Assembly: GCA_934597725.1 (NCBI GenBank)
Contig: CAKTSK010000051.1
Location: 1-7,231 of the forward strand
DNA length: 7,231 nt
Reading direction: 5' to 3'
Origin: an uncultured Eubacteriales bacterium
Lineage (GTDB): Bacteria; Bacillota; Clostridia; Oscillospirales; Oscillospiraceae
Positions within the stretch are counted from its first letter, which is position 1; every line of letters begins with the position of its first letter. Positions 5,426 through 7,231 of this stretch are shown here, piece after piece. Under the pieces are notes generated by a model. That model did not search any database, was not told where the DNA came from, and worked only from the letters and a program-made list of their open reading frames with translations. Made by a program: the position numbers and the translations under genes.

Positions 5426-5731
5426 ATGCAAAGACAACAGATCTGGAAGAAACGGCTGGCCGTGCTGGCTGTGCTGGCCGCTCTGGCGGCGGCGTATCTG
5501 GACGCCTCCCTTCTGCTGGAGGAGTATGCCGGCCATACCTGCACCGATACCCACTGCACCCTCTGCCAGGCCGTCCACCTGGCGCAGCAGGTGCTGCAGG
5601 GCGCCGGGACGGTGGCTCTGGCCGCCGGAAGCCTGTTTCTGCTCACCGCTGCGGTGGGGGAGCTGGCCGGGGCGGTGCGCCGGAGAGAACGGCCTACGTT
5701 GGTGTCCTGGAAGGTGAAATTGACGGATTGA
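5426..5731 (+). CDS. Small two-helix membrane protein with H-x-C-x4-C-x2-C motif
   Basis: A 101-aa protein of unknown function. Two hydrophobic helices are visible, about residues 10-31 and 57-81. The loop between them, likely outside the cell given the basic N-terminus (KKR at 8-10) and the RRRER segment after the second helix, holds H37-x-C39-x4-C44-x2-C47 plus H43 and H51. From memory, many Clostridia encode small membrane proteins with this same cysteine spacing (of the type HDCTGEDCPIC), often near metal-uptake genes; that recollection needs a search. Metal or redox binding is therefore a reasonable guess, not a finding. The ATG has AGGAGG (5413-5418) 7 nt upstream and a promoter of its own. 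The next gene begins 86 nt after its stop and probably shares the transcript. The reading frame, start signals and helices make it a convincing gene despite its size. Confidence 0.85.
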   Translation: MQRQQIWKKRLAVLAVLAALAAAYLDASLLLEEYAGHTCTDTHCTLCQAVHLAQQVLQGAGTVALAAGSLFLLTAAVGELAGAVRRRERPTLVSWKVKLTD

Positions 5732-5740
5732 GCAGCACAG

Positions 5741-5782
5741 ACGGGGAGGAGCCGGGAACGGCAAACGCCCCGCCCTCCTCGT
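5741..5782 (+). other. Stem-loop between the small membrane gene and the M23 gene
   Basis: Positions 5741-5749 pair with 5774-5782 (9 bp, one G-U). Inside, GCCG (5751-5754) and CGGC (5759-5762) can close a GGAA tetraloop. The structure lies in the 86-nt gap, 23 nt before the M23 ribosome site. There is no T-run after it. It may partly attenuate or stabilise the shared transcript; its role is inferred from position only. Confidence 0.4.
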
Positions 5783-5817
5783 GGTACCATATCAAGTTCA
5801 CCTGCAAGGAGGATACC

Positions 5818-7140
5818 ATGAGACCCATACAACAGAATCGACCTGCCCGGCGTGTTCTGGCTGCCGCCCTGTGCCTGCTCCTGCTGGCCGGGGGCGTGCC
5901 GGCCCAGGCGGCCAGCCGGGAGACCATCCAGACCCTCACCCGCCAGCAGCAGGACCTGCGCCGGGAGCGGAGCGGCCTGGAGCAGTCCCTGCGGGAGCTG
6001 GGGCAGGAGGAGGATCAGGCCCTGTCCCGGAAGGGCCTGCTGGAACAGAAGATCAACGTGCTCAGCCAGGAGATCCAGGTCAGCCAGCAGCGGATCGACC
6101 AGCTGGGGCAGGAGATCACAGAAAAAGAAGCCGAGCTGGCCCGGGCCCAGGCAGAGGAAGCGAACTATGACGCCCTCCTCCGCCAGCGGCTGCGGGCCAT
6201 GGAGGAGCGGGGCCGGGTGTCCTATTGGCAGGTCCTGTTCCAGGCCGAGAGCTTTTCCGATCTGCTGGACCGCATGAATGTGGTGGCGGAGGTGGCGGCC
6301 TATGACCGGCAGGTCATGGACGGCCTGACCCAGGCCCGGCAGACCGTGGCCCAGGCCAAGACCCAGCTGGAGAGCGACCGCCAGCAAAAGCAGGCCGCCC
6401 TGAACGAGCAGCAGGACCAGCGCCGCCAGCTCCGCACGGAGCAGGGAGAGGTGGAGGCCCTGCTGGGGCAGATCCAGCGGGAGAGCGGCCGCTACAGCCG
6501 GCAGATCCAGGCGCTGGAGGCCACCGAGGACCAGGTGGCCCGGGATCTGGTCCAGGCCGAGGCCACCTACGCCCGCCAGCTGGAAGCGGAGCGCCAGGCC
6601 GAGCAGGCCCGGCAGGAACAGGCCCGGCAGGCCGCCGAGCGGGCCCGGCAGCAGGCCGCAGCCCAGAGCCGGCAAGCCGCAGCCCAGAGCCAGCAAGCGG
6701 CCCGGGAGCAAGCCCCTTCCGGGGGCGCGGCCCCCGGCCAGCACAGCGGCCTGTCCTGGCCGGTGCCGGGATACCAGCGCATCAGCTCTCCGTTTGGGAT
6801 GCGGGTGCATCCCATCGGCGGCCAGTACAGCTTCCACCGGGGGATCGACATCCCGGCCCCCCAGGGCACCCCTGTCATCGCAGCCCAGGGGGGCGTGGTG
6901 GTCCTGTCCCGCTATCAGGGGTCCTACGGCAACTATGTGGTGCTGTCCCACCCGGACGGGATGCGGACCTTGTACGCCCACCTGTCCTCCCGGTCGGTGT
7001 CGGCCGGAGAGGTGGTCAGCCAGGGGGAGACCGTCGGCCTGGTCGGCTCCACCGGCAACTCCACCGGACCCCACCTGCACTATGAGACCTGGACCGGTTC
7101 CAGCGCCAGCAGCCGGGTCGATCCCATGAATTACTACTGA
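5818..7140 (+). CDS. Secreted coiled-coil M23 peptidoglycan endopeptidase (PcsB/EnvC-like)
   Basis: A 440-aa exported cell-wall hydrolase. A signal peptide (basic start, hydrophobic core about 13-25, AQA-type cleavage near residue 31) is followed by a long Q/E/R-rich coiled coil (about 34-300). This is interrupted near 145-165 by SFSDLLDRM and an AYDRQVMD segment, an arrangement seen in PcsB/CwlO-type hydrolases. An Ala/Gln linker with short repeats (about 270-310) leads to a C-terminal LytM domain (311-440). The zinc site is complete: H340-R-G-I-D344 and H421 of HLH (419-421), with H388 in YAHL and H419 as catalytic histidines, so it should be active and cut peptide cross-bridges. ATG 5818 has AAGGAGG (5806-5812) 5 nt upstream; a longer reading of 30 more residues from 5728 lacks a signal-peptide start and is rejected. 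The coiled coil suggests control by a partner such as FtsEX, which is not in the window. Confidence 0.93.
   Translation: MRPIQQNRPARRVLAAALCLLLLAGGVPAQAASRETIQTLTRQQQDLRRERSGLEQSLRELGQEEDQALSRKGLLEQKINVLSQEIQVSQQRIDQLGQEITEKEAELARAQAEEANYDALLRQRLRAMEERGRVSYWQVLFQAESFSDLLDRMNVVAEVAAYDRQVMDGLTQARQTVAQAKTQLESDRQQKQAALNEQQDQRRQLRTEQGEVEALLGQIQRESGRYSRQIQALEATEDQVARDLVQAEATYARQLEAERQAEQARQEQARQAAERARQQAAAQSRQAAAQSQQAAREQAPSGGAAPGQHSGLSWPVPGYQRISSPFGMRVHPIGGQYSFHRGIDIPAPQGTPVIAAQGGVVVLSRYQGSYGNYVVLSHPDGMRTLYAHLSSRSVSAGEVVSQGETVGLVGSTGNSTGPHLHYETWTGSSASSRVDPMNYY
6655..6696 (+). repeat. Tandem 21-bp repeat in the M23 linker
   Basis: Two adjacent 21-bp units (6655-6675 and 6676-6696) differ at one base (G 6671, A 6692). 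They encode two seven-residue units, AAQSRQA and AAQSQQA, within the Ala/Gln linker. The size keeps the frame, so copy number could vary between strains and change linker length without breaking the protein. Confidence 0.8.
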
Positions 7141-7231
7141 GCCGGGGCGAATTGTGTAGGTTTGTCAATGATGTGTTACACATTATGGAAAGCAAATAAG
7201 ACCTGTTTCGGGGAGCGCCAAGCCAGTGGAC
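7141..7231. other. Non-coding right end with a short palindrome
   Basis: No gene or clear terminator is visible after the M23 stop. The stretch is AT-rich in its middle. ATGTG (7171-7175) and CACAT (7179-7183) form a 5-bp inverted repeat around TTA. A TTGTCA (7162-7167) could be a -35 box, but only a poor TATGGA follows at 16 bp. It is probably the upstream region of a gene beyond the window. Confidence 0.4.

Noticed and set aside
5728..5817. Longer N-terminus of the M23 protein overlapping the small gene
   Set aside because: It would bury the signal peptide 30 residues inside, and the AAGGAGG at 5806-5812 clearly serves ATG 5818.
4039..7080. A minus-strand open frame of about 1000 codons opposite U32, the small protein and M23
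   Set aside because: Composition is Gly/Leu/Val/His-rich as expected from reading GC-rich codons backwards. The plus-strand genes have ribosome sites and complete family motifs.

Overview
The window looks like chromosomal DNA from a GC-rich, gut-type Clostridium relative, most probably an Oscillospiraceae member of the Flavonifractor / Intestinimonas / Pseudoflavonifractor type. This rests on strong AGGAGG-type ribosome sites, Firmicutes-type proteins (TagA-like glycosyltransferase, short MltG, YrrO-like U32 protein, PcsB-like M23 hydrolase), very G/C-biased third codon positions, and AT-rich promoters standing out from the GC-rich genes. The assignment is by pattern recognition only.

Layout. 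Positions 12-193 hold an array of eight small hairpins with different stems, spaced about 23 nt apart; the last one spans the stop codon of a minus-strand GNAT acetyltransferase (182-721). A 186-nt divergent promoter region (722-907) serves that gene and a rightward cluster. The rightward cluster is tagA-like glycosyltransferase (908-1639), a dTMP-kinase-like gene (1636-2319, ATGA overlap), 5-formyltetrahydrofolate cyclo-ligase (2326-2916), mltG (2960-4060) and a U32-family tRNA-hydroxylation-type protein (4072-5286). It ends at a strong GC hairpin terminator (5318-5361). A fresh extended -10 promoter (about 5384-5392) then drives a 101-aa membrane protein with an H-x-C-x4-C-x2-C motif (5426-5731) and a secreted coiled-coil M23 endopeptidase (5818-7140). 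The last 91 nt carry a short palindrome and no recognisable gene.

How the genes fit together. The first cluster joins cell-envelope work (TagA-like transfer onto a lipid-linked sugar, MltG cleavage of nascent glycan strands) with housekeeping nucleotide and one-carbon metabolism (dTMP kinase, 5-FTHF cyclo-ligase) and tRNA wobble-uridine modification (U32). Close spacing and the lack of internal promoters or terminators suggest one transcript. The second unit is envelope-directed: a small membrane protein and a peptidoglycan endopeptidase.

Most of the window is ordinary core genome. The part that standard features do not explain is the hairpin array at the left edge, which may continue beyond the window. 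Smaller points of interest are the stacked palindromes in the tagA promoter/leader, a promoter with consensus hexamers only 7 bp apart, and the cysteine-motif membrane protein beside a cell-wall hydrolase.
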